Positions 37,963-47,777 of a stretch of DNA of 55,572 bases are shown piece by piece. How positions within the stretch are numbered: the first letter of the stretch is position 1; the number at the start of each line of letters is the position of its first letter. The stretch is from Pirellulales bacterium. Lineage in GTDB: Bacteria; Planctomycetota; Planctomycetia; Pirellulales; JADZDJ01. The stretch covers positions 1-55,572 of the forward strand of contig JADZDJ010000302.1 in assembly GCA_020851115.1 (NCBI GenBank). Direction: 5' to 3'. The notes beneath the pieces were generated by a model, which made no database searches, was not told the origin of the DNA, and saw only the letters and a program-made list of their open reading frames with translations. Position numbers and translations under genes: made by a program.

Positions 37963-39510
37963 ATGACGGATTCGACGACGCTTCCGTTGTCTGTAGTCTC
38001 GGGTGCCCCGTCGAGTAATCCATCGGGCGGCAAACCCGTCGCTGCCAAGCGCCCGGTTCCGCAGCCCCCGCCGATTCCGCTCGGCATGCTCAACGGCAAC
38101 GACGCCGAAGCGGAGAACCAACAGAACGAAGAGGATCTCGAACAGGCGCTGTTGCGCGCTCCGCCGTGGCTGGTCAGCACGGTGGTGCATATGCTCGCGC
38201 TCATTTTGCTGGGCGTCAGTTACTACACGGTCGAGCGCAAGACGGAAGTGGAAATAACCGCGACGTCCGACGCTACGGGATCGGAGCTGGTCGATGAGCC
38301 GGTCGGTTTCCTCGACGGCGACAATCAGCCGCTCGCTTCGCCCAACGCCAATAGCGAAGGCTTTCAGGCGGTCGAATTGCCACTGAGCGTCAGCGCCAAT
38401 CCATTCGCGCAGCCGACGCTCAACGCATTCGCTTCCAATAGTTCCAATACTTCGGGTTTGAAAATCGGCGATGGGTTCCGGGGCCGCGGCAAAGGCATGA
38501 AAGGAGTGATGGGCCGTCGATTTGGCATTACGGCCGACGTCAAGGAAGCGATCAAACGCGCGCTTGAATGGTTCAAACGCAATCAGCGCGGGGACGGCGC
38601 ATGGAGCTTGAAAGGGCCCTATGCCGACGGAGGCTACGAAGAAGATCTCCCTGCCGCCACCGGCATGGCGCTGCTGGCGTTTCAAGGAGATGGCCATACG
38701 CATCGGGAGGGCGAATATAAGGCCGTCGTCAAAAAAGGTTGGGATGCGCTGCTGAAGCTGCAATCGCCCAAGGGACAATTCATGGGGGCCGGCCTGGTCA
38801 GTCAGCACCAGCTTTATGCCCATGCCCAATGCACGATCGCCATTTGCGAACTGTACGGAATGTCGCACGATTCCGCCTATCTTCGTCCCGCGCAGTTGGC
38901 GGTCGATTATTGCGTCTTTGCTCAAGACAAGGGACTCGGCGGCTGGCGCTACGAGCCGCAGAGCGATTCCGACCTGTCGGTGACGGGTTGGTTTCTGATG
39001 GCGCTGCAAAGCGCGCGGATGGCGGGGTTGGAAGTTCCCCCCGAAGTGCTAGAAAAAGCATCGAAATTTCTCGATGCCGTGCAAGTTGCCGAAGGGAGTC
39101 AATACACCTATATCCCCCGCGATCGCCCTAGTATGGCGATGACGGCGGAAGGGCTGCTTTCGCGACAGTATCTGGGCTGGAAGCGCGACGACATTCGCCT
39201 CGTCAACGGGGCGAACCAGATCGTCGCCAATCCGATCACCATGGATGGCAGCGAGCGCGACGCCTACTATTGGTATTACGCGACCCAAGTCATGCACCAC
39301 ATGGAAGGGGATCATTGGCGGCAGTGGAACCGCGTGATGTCGGTCGAGGTGCCTCGGGCGCAGATTAAAGACGGCCGTGAATCGGGAAGCTGGAATCCCG
39401 GCGTCTATCGGTGGGGCGATCAAGGTGGACGTCTATTTATTACTGCCTTGCAGACGTACATGCTCGAAGTGTACTACCGTCATATGCCGATTTACGGCAA
39501 CGTGCGATGA
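37963..39510 (+). CDS. Membrane-anchored terpenoid-cyclase/prenyltransferase-like repeat protein
   Basis: This 515-residue protein has an N-terminal cytoplasmic Pro/Asn-rich tail and one membrane segment near residues 68-88 (PWLVSTVVHMLALILLGVSY). A 190-residue mainly low-complexity part follows, and then an alpha-alpha toroid domain with repeats such as WFKRNQRGDGAWSLKG and GGWRYEPQSDSDLSVTGW, as in squalene/terpenoid cyclases and prenyltransferases. The catalytic Asp box of real cyclases (DxDD) is not seen, so a binding or structural role is likely. Proteins of this type are numerous in planctomycetes. Confidence 0.8.
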   Translation: MTDSTTLPLSVVSGAPSSNPSGGKPVAAKRPVPQPPPIPLGMLNGNDAEAENQQNEEDLEQALLRAPPWLVSTVVHMLALILLGVSYYTVERKTEVEITATSDATGSELVDEPVGFLDGDNQPLASPNANSEGFQAVELPLSVSANPFAQPTLNAFASNSSNTSGLKIGDGFRGRGKGMKGVMGRRFGITADVKEAIKRALEWFKRNQRGDGAWSLKGPYADGGYEEDLPAATGMALLAFQGDGHTHREGEYKAVVKKGWDALLKLQSPKGQFMGAGLVSQHQLYAHAQCTIAICELYGMSHDSAYLRPAQLAVDYCVFAQDKGLGGWRYEPQSDSDLSVTGWFLMALQSARMAGLEVPPEVLEKASKFLDAVQVAEGSQYTYIPRDRPSMAMTAEGLLSRQYLGWKRDDIRLVNGANQIVANPITMDGSERDAYYWYYATQVMHHMEGDHWRQWNRVMSVEVPRAQIKDGRESGSWNPGVYRWGDQGGRLFITALQTYMLEVYYRHMPIYGNVR

Positions 39511-39545
39511 GCACGGAGATTCCGTGACGGCTCTCTGCTCCATGA

Positions 39546-40595
39546 TTATTGCTCGATTCTCACGCCCAGCTTGGCCGCCAAGTCCGTGAGTTGTTTCCAG
39601 TTCCCCTCGTCGATGGGCACGCCGTCGGCAAGCCGCTTTGCCAGCGTTTTTCGCTCGGGATCGCCTGGAAGCAGAATTTCATCGACGCCTGCGGCACGGG
39701 GACATTGGCGGATGAAGGCGACAAGGTTCTCCACTTCGCAAGCGACGTGTTGCGCGCCGCCGACGTGACGCGGGTCGATGATCAGCTCAAACACGCAATT
39801 GCCAATTTGTGTGATGGGCTGCTCGCGAATGCAGGGACCGCCAGACAGCGCCCCGGCGAAAATTTCAACCATCAGGCCTAAAGCAAAGCCTTTGTGCGGT
39901 TGGTCGCCGCCGAACGGGCGGATGGTGCCGGGAGGATTGCCGTAGAGCGTCTGGGGATCGTTGGTCGGCCGCCCTTCACGGTCGAGCAGCCAGCCGTCGG
40001 GGCATTTTTCACCGGCGATGCGCTTGACGCGCACCTTGCCCTCGGCGGTGATGCTCGTGCCGAAGTCCAAGAGCAGTGCGCCGTCCGGATGCGGCACGCC
40101 CAGCGCGATCGGATTTGTCCCCAATCGCGGCGCGGTTCCTCCGGGCGGCGCTACGCGGGCCGCCGCGCCGTGCGTGTTGACCATCATCAGCGAAACCATG
40201 CCTGCATCAGCGGCCAACTCGCAGTATTCCCCCAGCCGCCCGATATGGCTGGAATGAATGAGGGTGCCGATAGCCATTCCCTCCTCGCGCGCTTTGACAA
40301 TGAGCCTTTCCGTCAGCCGCCGCGCTTGCGTTTGGCCGAAGCCCCAATTGCCGTCGGCCTGCACGAGCGTCGGCGTTTCCTTGACGATCGTCAGTTCGGC
40401 CCCTGGCTTCACATCCCCTTTGGAGGCGCTGTCGAGATACTGGGCCACGCGCATTACGCCGTGCGAATCGTGACCGCGCAGATTCGAGCCGACGAGGCTT
40501 TCGCCGACGAGTTTGGCTTCAGCGGCCGAAACCCCGCCGGCTTGGAGCAGCACAACGGCGAATTCGGAAAGCTGTTGAGCGGGAATCAGCGGCAT
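39546..40595 (-). CDS. Ldh-family (malate/L-lactate dehydrogenase type 2) oxidoreductase
   Basis: This 349-residue NAD(P)-dependent enzyme belongs to the YlbC/YiaK/ComC family. Catalytic residues are visible in RGHDSHGVMR (His and Arg) and SSHIGRLGEYCE. It also has GTNPIALGVPHPDG and HKGFALGLMVEIFAG. Substrate in this family ranges over malate, lactate, ureidoglycolate and diketogulonate, so only the family is called. It converges with the toroid-repeat gene. Confidence 0.9.
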   Translation of the reverse strand: MPLIPAQQLSEFAVVLLQAGGVSAAEAKLVGESLVGSNLRGHDSHGVMRVAQYLDSASKGDVKPGAELTIVKETPTLVQADGNWGFGQTQARRLTERLIVKAREEGMAIGTLIHSSHIGRLGEYCELAADAGMVSLMMVNTHGAAARVAPPGGTAPRLGTNPIALGVPHPDGALLLDFGTSITAEGKVRVKRIAGEKCPDGWLLDREGRPTNDPQTLYGNPPGTIRPFGGDQPHKGFALGLMVEIFAGALSGGPCIREQPITQIGNCVFELIIDPRHVGGAQHVACEVENLVAFIRQCPRAAGVDEILLPGDPERKTLAKRLADGVPIDEGNWKQLTDLAAKLGVRIEQ

Positions 40596-40744
40596 GAATG
40601 GATGGAAAAATAGACGCGTTGGTCAAGTTGATCCAACGGTCAAGGATAGCCCAGAAACCGCGGAGTTTCGCGGATCGTCCATCAACCATCCGCCGGCCTC
40701 CGCGCGATCCGCGGTTCCTGCGAACCATTGTCACCGTTGACTTA

Positions 40745-41227
40745 TTATCGGGAAGCTTCCCATTGCCGCAATGCCTCGTAGGCGACGATGCCGACCGCGT
40801 TCGAGAGGTTCAAACTTCGGACCTGCTGGCGGATGGGGATTCGCAAGGCGCAGTCTCGGTTCGGTTCCAACAGCGACGGCGGCAGGCCGCACGATTCGCT
40901 GCCGAACACCAGCGCGTCGCCTGGTTGAAACGCGGCGTCCGTATAGATTCGCGCCGCGGTCTTGGTGAAAAACCACATCTTGCTCGCCGGGGATTGCTCC
41001 CACAGGCCCACTGAGAGCGCATTCCAATCGTCGACGACTTCCCATTCCAGATGCTCCCAATAATCAAGCCCTGCGCGGCGGAGGTAGTAGTCGTCGATCC
41101 GAAATCCAAGGGGGCGAACGAGCCATAGCTTGGCGCCGACCGCGACGCACGTCCGCCCCACGCTGCCGGTGTTGTGAGGGATTTCCGGCTGGTGCAAGAC
41201 GACGTGTAATCGCGGGGCGTAGTTCAT
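40745..41227 (-). CDS. trmL: tRNA (cytidine/uridine(34)-2'-O)-methyltransferase
   Basis: This 160-residue SPOUT methyltransferase modifies the wobble base of certain leucine tRNAs. It has VVLHQPEIPHNTGSVGRTC near the N-terminus, LVRPLGFRID, the SAM knot ALVFGSESCGLPPSLL and RIPIRQQVRSLNLSNAVGI at the end. Length and order match the single-domain TrmL. Confidence 0.95.
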   Translation of the reverse strand: MNYAPRLHVVLHQPEIPHNTGSVGRTCVAVGAKLWLVRPLGFRIDDYYLRRAGLDYWEHLEWEVVDDWNALSVGLWEQSPASKMWFFTKTAARIYTDAAFQPGDALVFGSESCGLPPSLLEPNRDCALRIPIRQQVRSLNLSNAVGIVAYEALRQWEASR

Positions 41228-41504
41228 CTCTTGGCGATACCGCGCCGCTCGATGTTCGTCAAGCGGGCAAGTGACTCACGCGGAGGCGCACAGGAGAAAA
41301 GACTCTGGCGCAGTTGCTCACCGCGACGCTACGGCGTGACGCGAGATTGCATCGCGGCAACTACTGGGTAGCGAGCTAAGTTGAATCCGGCCACGCAGGC
41401 TACCCGATCGGACTTGGCGACCGTCAGCTACTTGCGAAAGCTCACGACTGCCGAGAAACTGTGTTCACTGGCTGAACCCTGAACCTTGAACCCCGAATCT
41501 TCCA

Positions 41505-42623
41505 ATGCCCGACGCCCGCATCGCACGCTATACCGAGGCCCTCGAATTCGCCGAACGACAAGTGGCCGCGCTGGTCGAGCGGCATCCCGATTACTTTCCC
41601 ATCTACACGGTCGGCGGCAAGTGGCGCCACTCCGGTGAGTTGTGGACCGATTGGACCGGCGGCTTTCTGGCTGGCATGATGTGGCAGTTCCACCGCCGCA
41701 GCGGCAGCCCCGAGTGGCGGAAGCGAGCCGAACATTATTCGAAACTGCTGGAACATCGCCAGCACGATCGCCAAGTACACGATCTGGGTTTTATTTTTCT
41801 CAGCACGTACTTGCCGTGGTACGAGTTGACCGGCGAGGCGCGGCTGCATCAAGTGTTGATCCAAGCTGGGCGCACGCTGGCGCTGCGGTTCATGGAGAAA
41901 GGGCAGTATCTGCGATCCTTTGTCGCTCCCGAATCGCTGTTCATCGACATCATGATGAACGTGCCGATTATCTTTTACGCGGCCAAAGAAACCGGCGACG
42001 AACACCTGCTGCGAGTGGCCACGAGCCATTGCCGCACGACGCGCGACACGATCGTGCGGCCTGAGGGTTCCACCGCCCACGAAGGGATCTTCGATCTGGA
42101 AACAGGCAGATTTCTCCGGCAAACCACGCATCAAGGCCTGCGCGACAACAGCGCTTGGGCGCGCGGCCTCGGCTGGTCGCTGTACGGCTACAGTAAAGTT
42201 TACGCGCTGACCGGCAGCGACGAATTTCTGGAAGTTGCGGAGCGGAACGCCAAATTTTGGCTCGATCATCTGCCGGCCGACAAAGTGCCCTATTGGGATT
42301 TCGACGCCGACTTGACGCTGCCGCCTCCCTGGGGCGCTCAGCGCGACACCTCGGCCGGCGCGATCGCTGCCAGCGGCCTGTTGGATCTAGCCAAGCAAAC
42401 CAAATCGCCGCAGCGCTCCGCGGCCTATCGCGATGCCGCGGTCGCCATGCTCGATGCGCTGTGCGAGCCGGAATACCTGGCTTCGAAGACCCCGGGCTGG
42501 GAAGGAATCTTGAAGCATGGCGTTTATCACACGGCAAAAAATCTGGGTGTCGATGAATCGGTGATGTGGGGAGAGTTTTTCATGGTCGAAGCGTTGACGA
42601 AAGTGGTCGGTGTCAGGCAGTAG
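41505..42623 (+). CDS. Unsaturated glucuronyl hydrolase-like enzyme (glycoside hydrolase family 88)
   Basis: This 372-residue alpha/alpha-barrel enzyme probably removes unsaturated uronic acids from lyase products of sulfated or uronate-rich polysaccharides. The two catalytic Asp positions of the family are seen: HDLGFIFLSTY and LFIDIMMNVPIIFYA. WTGGFLAGMMW, NSAWARGLGWSLYGY and RDTSAGAIAASGLLDL are also typical. No signal peptide is seen. A GAACCC-rich spacer precedes it. Regulation is not apparent. Confidence 0.9.
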   Translation: MPDARIARYTEALEFAERQVAALVERHPDYFPIYTVGGKWRHSGELWTDWTGGFLAGMMWQFHRRSGSPEWRKRAEHYSKLLEHRQHDRQVHDLGFIFLSTYLPWYELTGEARLHQVLIQAGRTLALRFMEKGQYLRSFVAPESLFIDIMMNVPIIFYAAKETGDEHLLRVATSHCRTTRDTIVRPEGSTAHEGIFDLETGRFLRQTTHQGLRDNSAWARGLGWSLYGYSKVYALTGSDEFLEVAERNAKFWLDHLPADKVPYWDFDADLTLPPPWGAQRDTSAGAIAASGLLDLAKQTKSPQRSAAYRDAAVAMLDALCEPEYLASKTPGWEGILKHGVYHTAKNLGVDESVMWGEFFMVEALTKVVGVRQ

Positions 42624-42818
42624 CAGCAGCGTTCCCACCTTCACAACCGCGATCCTTCGACCGGCAGGAATTTTGTTTTCCATGGCCATCAGCGATGCGT
42701 CTGGGAAACGGAGGCGCGCCCGTTCGGAAGCCGTTGAGCCGGCGGCGCGCTTTCTCATGGGCACAGCTCGGGGCGCCGATTTTGCGGCCCTCTGGATTGG
42801 AACTTTTGTCGACCGGCC

Positions 42819-44579
42819 TCAATCCTGATTCAGCCAGGCGTAGAGCGTCTTGCGAGAAATTCCCAGTGCTTTTGCGGCGATCGATTTGTTGCCGTTGGCG
42901 TCTTGCAGGGCCTGGATCGCCGTGGCATGGGATTTCACTTTTGATCGATGGGCGGCAAATTTTCCTCGTTCGGTGGGCACGAAGTAGACGCCTTCGAGAG
43001 TTTCTTGATCTTCGCGCAGCGCAGCTTGCGTGAGCGTGTGTTCCAATTCGCGGACGTTGCCGGGCCAAGCGTGGTGCCGGAGTCGCTGATAAAACCCCTT
43101 GCTTAGCCCCAACAGGTGCTTGTTCAACTGGACCTGCAATCGCGACAGAATGGCATCGACCAACATCGGCAAGTCGTCTAGCCGATCGCGCAGCGGCGGC
43201 AAGCGAATCGCGCAGTGATTGAGTCGATAGTACAAATCGGTGCGGAAGCGGCCATCTTCCACGAGTTGGGCAAGCGGGCGGTTGGATGCGGCGACGATGC
43301 GCACGTCCACAGGAATGGTTGATTCGCTTCCCACGCGGGAAATCTCGCGCTGCTGGAGCGCTCGCAAGAGGGCCACTTGACCGTGCGGCGGAAGGTCGGC
43401 GATTTCGTCCAGGAACAACGTGCCGCCGTGGGCCAGTTCGAATTTTCCCAAGCGGCGTCGATCGGCCCCGGTAAACGCGCCCTTTTCGTGTCCGAACAGC
43501 TCGCTTTCGAGCAGTCCTTCGGGAATTGCTCCACAGTTGAGCGTCACGAACGGTCGGCTCGACCGATGGCTGGCGCGATGGAGCTGATTGGCGACCAATT
43601 CTTTCCCGGTGCCGGATTCGCCTTCGAGATACACATTCACATCGTGAGCAGCAAACCGGCGCACCAGGTCGAACATTTCCTGCATTGCGCTACTGCTCCC
43701 GATCATTTCTCCTTGCCCCGAGGGGTCGATCGCGTCGGCACGGTGAATCGCCACGCTCTTGAAGCGACGCACCAGCGAATCGACGGTGCTTTCGATAGGC
43801 AGACGCTCGAACACCGATCCCCCCGCAAAGCCATCGATGGCGCTCTGCCGCAGCACTTGGCGCAGATCGTCGGACGTGGTCATCGGGCCGCCGAAGGCCA
43901 GCGTCAACGGCCGCTGCGTCGCGCTGCCGAGCGCTTCATCGAGCATCTGGTTGAGATGGCTGATCGCGGTTTGAAGCAGGTCGCGGCGCTGCTGAACGTC
44001 GCCGATTTTGCGCGTCAAACCGAGGTCGAGAATCAAACCCTCGACCCCCGCTTCGACAAACCGCCTCGCATCCGCGCCGGTTAACGCAAATCCAAACGCG
44101 GCCAGTCCAATAGTCTGGGCTTGACGGAGCAGCTCGATCTCGCTGTCGATGGTCCAGCCCGTCTGCTCTTCGAGTGCCTCGCGAAACTGGCCGTCGACGA
44201 ACCCAATCGCCGGCCAATTGGTGATGCCGCTGACGCCCAAATGCTTCAGGTTTTCCAGCCACTGTGTCAGGTCTCGCGTCACGTCGCCGGCCAGCACTCC
44301 GGCGACAACCGGCACATCGGTCGCTCTGGGCAGAACCTGTTCGGTCAATAAATCGTAGGTTTGGTCGTTCGCATTGCCGTAGGGCAGAAATGCGGCAAGT
44401 GATCCGGCACCGAGATTTCGATAGCGACTGGCATTGAGCACCAGTAACAAATCGGCGCCGGCCCCGACGGCATACTGCGCCATCTGTCCCGAACCTGCCG
44501 CCACGGCAACGATCGATGGCCCAGCGCGACGAGCGAGCAGCGCCTGAAACCGCGTCGATGCGGACGGATGTTTAGACAA
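42819..44579 (-). CDS. Sigma-54-dependent activator with a PEP-hydrolase-like TIM-barrel sensor domain
   Basis: Residues 1-285 are homologous to the stand-alone enzyme at 47778-48632: both have RYR..G.GSLA..LPYGNAN and a later GGP turn. Residues 295-530 are the AAA+ domain of sigma-54 enhancer-binding proteins, with GESGTGKE at 320-327, GAFTGA at 367-372 and GGTLFLDEI at 385-393. Residues 550-586 are a Fis-type helix-turn-helix ([20 protein letters not shown]). In the sensor, Asp185 and Phe229 replace His182 and His225 of the enzyme, so it probably binds rather than converts its ligand. It is divergent to secreted-protein genes with sigma-54-like promoters. Ligand and targets are inferred only. 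Confidence 0.85.
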   Translation of the reverse strand: MSKHPSASTRFQALLARRAGPSIVAVAAGSGQMAQYAVGAGADLLLVLNASRYRNLGAGSLAAFLPYGNANDQTYDLLTEQVLPRATDVPVVAGVLAGDVTRDLTQWLENLKHLGVSGITNWPAIGFVDGQFREALEEQTGWTIDSEIELLRQAQTIGLAAFGFALTGADARRFVEAGVEGLILDLGLTRKIGDVQQRRDLLQTAISHLNQMLDEALGSATQRPLTLAFGGPMTTSDDLRQVLRQSAIDGFAGGSVFERLPIESTVDSLVRRFKSVAIHRADAIDPSGQGEMIGSSSAMQEMFDLVRRFAAHDVNVYLEGESGTGKELVANQLHRASHRSSRPFVTLNCGAIPEGLLESELFGHEKGAFTGADRRRLGKFELAHGGTLFLDEIADLPPHGQVALLRALQQREISRVGSESTIPVDVRIVAASNRPLAQLVEDGRFRTDLYYRLNHCAIRLPPLRDRLDDLPMLVDAILSRLQVQLNKHLLGLSKGFYQRLRHHAWPGNVRELEHTLTQAALREDQETLEGVYFVPTERGKFAAHRSKVKSHATAIQALQDANGNKSIAAKALGISRKTLYAWLNQD

Positions 44580-44666
44580 CGCAGTGTATCCATCAGGTAA
44601 CAGTCGGTAAACATAAAATATACACTCTCCGCGTCTTGGATGGCAAATTGGATGGGCTTGAAAAAT

Positions 44667-44681
44667 TGGCTAAAGTATTGC
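44667..44681 (+). promoter_or_regulatory. Candidate sigma-54 promoter 1
   Basis: TGGCTA, five bases, TTGC. It matches the -24 GG and -12 GC elements of the sigma-54 consensus (TGGCAC-N5-TTGC) with correct spacing: 8 of 10 defined bases. It points to the PEP-CTERM gene at 44877 and lies next to a sigma-54 activator gene. Confidence 0.45.
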
Positions 44682-44722
44682 CTGTCATCAGTTTAGGCAA
44701 AATAATTCATTCGATGCAATTT

Positions 44723-44737
44723 CGGTGCGCTATTTGC
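44723..44737 (+). promoter_or_regulatory. Candidate sigma-54 promoter 2
   Basis: CGGTGC, five bases, TTGC, followed by T. The GG and GC elements and spacing fit; 7 of 10 defined bases match. Same orientation as the first candidate, nearer to the gene at 44877; only one of the two may be used. Confidence 0.35.
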
Positions 44738-44753
44738 TAAAGATGGCATGTCT

Positions 44754-44789
44754 CTATTCGTCTCGCTATTCGTCTCGCTATTCGTCTCG
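44754..44789 (+). repeat. Perfect tandem repeat, three copies of a 12-mer
   Basis: CTATTCGTCTCG occurs three times without mismatch. It lies in the untranslated region between the candidate sigma-54 promoters and the gene at 44877. It may be a protein-binding array, part of the leader RNA, or simple slippage. Confidence 0.8.
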
Positions 44790-44876
44790 CGGACAGGCTT
44801 TGGGTGAATTGATCGCTCGATGCACTGTTTTTTGCCGCGGGAGGGAAGCACCTTTTTTCCAATGGAGGAGTGCAAC

Positions 44877-45917
44877 ATGAAGCGAATCTTTGACAGGGTC
44901 GGTCTATGGCTGATGGTCGCGGCAGCGGCCTGCAGCACGGCGCAGGGGGCATCGTTGAGTCTCGACTTTAAGAACACGTCGCCGGGAACCATTACCGATT
45001 CGGCAGGCAATGGCACTGGCCTCACCGATCGGTTGGCAAAGACCGGTGGATCGATACCGGTGAACGATCCAAACATGACGCTCAATACGAGCGGCGATGG
45101 AACTTTGACCATCATGACGACGACGAATGATATCAACGGGCAAGACGCAATCGATGTCGGCGAGTACATGGGAATTCAACTTAGTTCGTTGGGCTTCACG
45201 GGGGGTGAAGACTTTTCAGTTACCGCAACTTTCCTCGATTCTGTGTTCACTGAAAACTACGATCAGTTCGGGATCATCATCGGAGTTGCAAGCGACATAA
45301 ACGTTCGCATGGGACCGCTGTATGCGGGCGGGCCAGCGATCTATTCGGCGAATAACGTTGGTACTGATGCGGGGGCCTATTTGGATGGAACCTTTGCGCC
45401 GTTTCAAGGAGATGATATCACGCTGAATATCACCCGCCAGGCGGGCATCTACTCATTCAGCATCACGAATCTGACCACCCCAGAACTGAGCGGACAGTTC
45501 TCGATGTATTTTCCGCCGAACTTCTTAAATCTTGCCGACGATTTGATGGTTGGCGTCTATGCGGCAAGCGCTGTCAACACGAATCCCAAACCGGTCATTT
45601 TGGATAGCTTTTCGGTCACCGTTGGTCCGGTCGTTCCCCCGGCGCATCCGGGAGACTTCAACGAAGATGGCAGCGTCGATGGCGCCGATTTCGTGATTTG
45701 GCAGACGCATTTCCCGACCCAAGGCGGCGCAGCACCTGGAGACGGAGACGCCAACGCCGATGGCAACGTTGACGGTTCCGATTTCGTTGTTTGGCAGACC
45801 AACTTTCCCTATTCGCCGCCTGCTTCTGGAATGTCGCAGGTTCCGGAACCGAACAGCCTGTTGCTGATCATCGCCGGGGCAGCAATGGCATGGTCCTCCA
45901 GGAAGTGGCGAAGCTAG
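44877..45917 (+). CDS. Secreted protein with dockerin-like repeats and PEP-CTERM sorting signal
   Basis: This 346-residue exported protein starts at 44877 with GGAGGAG upstream. The signal peptide ends around AQGA. Residues 30-255 are a beta-rich, LamG-like domain (ASLSLDFKNTSPGTITDSAG). Two dockerin-type calcium repeats follow (GDFNEDGSVDGADFVIWQ, GDANADGNVDGSDFVVWQ). The end is VPEPNSLLLIIAGAA, membrane segment and basic SSRKWRS: the PEP-CTERM signal. The ligand of the dockerin-like part is unknown. Candidate sigma-54 promoters and a 12-mer repeat lie upstream, opposite the activator gene. Confidence 0.85.
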   Translation: MKRIFDRVGLWLMVAAAACSTAQGASLSLDFKNTSPGTITDSAGNGTGLTDRLAKTGGSIPVNDPNMTLNTSGDGTLTIMTTTNDINGQDAIDVGEYMGIQLSSLGFTGGEDFSVTATFLDSVFTENYDQFGIIIGVASDINVRMGPLYAGGPAIYSANNVGTDAGAYLDGTFAPFQGDDITLNITRQAGIYSFSITNLTTPELSGQFSMYFPPNFLNLADDLMVGVYAASAVNTNPKPVILDSFSVTVGPVVPPAHPGDFNEDGSVDGADFVIWQTHFPTQGGAAPGDGDANADGNVDGSDFVVWQTNFPYSPPASGMSQVPEPNSLLLIIAGAAMAWSSRKWRS

Positions 45918-46000
45918 TCGACGGTCCCCTGCTAGCAGTGAACTGCCGTGGAACGGAGAAGAGGCTTTTTCCAATTCCAGCGCGCATCGGAGAATGAAAC

Positions 46001-47137
46001 ATGAAGTGCAGTCAGATATTGCCGCGCCGTTGGCCGCGGACGTTGAAGCGGATAGGAACACATGGTTTTACGCTGGTGGAGCTATTGGTCGTGATTGCCA
46101 TTATTGGCATTTTGATTGCGCTGCTCTTACCGGCGGTGCAATCGGCGCGCGAAGCGGCACGACGCTCGCAATGCCGCAACAATGTGAAGCAAATTTCGCT
46201 GGGCGCGCACAATTTCGCATCGGCCCATAAGGAGTTTCCCTACCTCCGGAAGAACGACTTCATGGCTGGCTCCTATACGAGCGACAGTTCGCCGAACAGC
46301 GGGGGTGGTAGCGAAGCTTGGGAGACGGGCATGTCCTACACATGGTTGCAACAGATTCTACCCTTTATCGAGGAGAGCGCGGCGTATGCGCACTACGTCG
46401 AGGCCGGACTGAATAAGGGGGCATTCGGTACTGCGATGGGTGAGTATAACTATCCCGGCGGCGGCGCGCCGTCGACTCACGGATATTTGGCGCGAACCGC
46501 ACTCCTGCCCTCGCTCATCTGTCCCACCGAAGTGCAGACGCCGATGCAAGATGAAATGACGCGCGTTGGCGGCTGGTTCGCTCGCAGTTTGGGTAATTAT
46601 CGCGCCTGCGTCGGAGGAGGAAATGTCTATGGCGATAGAATTGTCGGCGATCTGTTGCCTAATGGCCCCCGCGCAGGAGCGTGGCAAGTGAAGATGGGGC
46701 AGCGATTTCCAGATACGCTCCAGATCAAGCCGACGCAGATGGCCGACGGAACTAGCCATACGATACTCTTCGCGGAGGGGATGTCGACGATCAATTCCAA
46801 TCAGAACATATACGGCGGCGTGATCGGCGATCACACGCGTGCGGCCATGGGAGGGTCGATGTTCAGTTGTTTTGACACGCCAAATACACCCGTCGCCGAC
46901 TATGTTTCATTTGTTGCTTGCCCGCCGGCAAACGGCGGATATCCGAAGAAATTATGTCTGATGTTGAGCGGCAGTGAAACTCGAGCTAGGGCCGCAGCGA
47001 GAAGCCGGCATCCGGACGGTGTGACGGTTGGATTTGCCGACGGATCAGTTCAGTACGTCACCGACCGAATTGCTTTAATTGCTTGGCGAGCTTTAGGCTC
47101 GCGTGACGGCGGCGATTCAGACGGAGGGAGCCTCTAA
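46001..47137 (+). CDS. DUF1559 type II secretion/prepilin-like protein
   Basis: This 378-residue protein has the type IV prepilin cleavage and methylation motif GFTLVELLVVIAI near residue 25, then a long helix (LPAVQSAREAARRSQCRNN). The C-terminal half is the DUF1559 domain, ending with the common HPDGVTVGFADGSVQYV. GGAGA lies just before the start. Planctomycetes carry dozens of these and their job (pilus-like surface fibres or secretion) is unsettled. It follows the PEP-CTERM gene by 84 bases and is probably cotranscribed. Confidence 0.92.
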   Translation: MKCSQILPRRWPRTLKRIGTHGFTLVELLVVIAIIGILIALLLPAVQSAREAARRSQCRNNVKQISLGAHNFASAHKEFPYLRKNDFMAGSYTSDSSPNSGGGSEAWETGMSYTWLQQILPFIEESAAYAHYVEAGLNKGAFGTAMGEYNYPGGGAPSTHGYLARTALLPSLICPTEVQTPMQDEMTRVGGWFARSLGNYRACVGGGNVYGDRIVGDLLPNGPRAGAWQVKMGQRFPDTLQIKPTQMADGTSHTILFAEGMSTINSNQNIYGGVIGDHTRAAMGGSMFSCFDTPNTPVADYVSFVACPPANGGYPKKLCLMLSGSETRARAAARSRHPDGVTVGFADGSVQYVTDRIALIAWRALGSRDGGDSDGGSL

Positions 47138-47212
47138 AGTCTCGGCTTTTGGCGGCCCAAGGTTCTTAACATTGATCACATGTTGAAATTCGCGGTAACG
47201 AGGTCTAGCACG

Positions 47213-47611
47213 ATGCACAAGTGGTCCCAGGTTTTTCTGATTGTCGCGTCGGCATGTCTAACGGTTGCCGTCGGTTGCGGCAAATCGACGGACGGCTTCG
47301 TTTCCGGCAGTGTGACATGGAAGGGAGAGCCTCTACCCTATGGGTACATTATGTTTGCCTCGGTCGATGGCAAGACCAATTCGGCTGGCTCATTGATTGA
47401 AGCTGGGAAATATCGAGCCACCAACGTCCCTCCTGGCGAGAAAGTCGTGCAGGTCACTTCCAGCGATCCGCCGCGGATTGTGCAAACCTCGACGGACAAG
47501 ATGAAACCTCCCGCGATCGACATCCCCGAGAATGCAAAGGGCAACGGTGAAAAGCATACGATTCGGCTCGGCGAGCAAACGCTCGATTTCGCGCTGGCCC
47601 CCCCTAAATAA
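47213..47611 (+). CDS. Small lipoprotein with carboxypeptidase-regulatory-like beta domain
   Basis: This 132-residue protein starts at 47213 in preference to 47180, giving the signal MHKWSQVFLIVASACLTVAV followed by GC, with the lipobox cysteine near residue 22. The body (VSGSVTWKGEPLPYGYIMF, AGKYRATNVPPGEKVVQV) is an Ig-like carboxypeptidase-regulatory-type fold. Such lipoproteins commonly follow DUF1559 genes in planctomycetes, as here, so a shared envelope function is likely. Confidence 0.78.
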   Translation: MHKWSQVFLIVASACLTVAVGCGKSTDGFVSGSVTWKGEPLPYGYIMFASVDGKTNSAGSLIEAGKYRATNVPPGEKVVQVTSSDPPRIVQTSTDKMKPPAIDIPENAKGNGEKHTIRLGEQTLDFALAPPK

Positions 47612-47777
47612 TCCAGCGGAGCGCTGACACCTAAACGACGACGTTTGGCGCTTCGATGCCGACAATTGCAACTTGAATCGTTGGTCGGATGAATGCGCCT
47701 ATAGCACTGACGGGCGGCGTTGGAGGTTTTTACATTCTCGGTGCAATTCGCAAACCACTAGGAACCTATCAAAGATC

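Noticed and set aside
44754-44789. Tandem repeat considered as a CRISPR array
   Set aside because: Unit is only 12 bp, directly adjoining with no spacers, and no cas genes are near.
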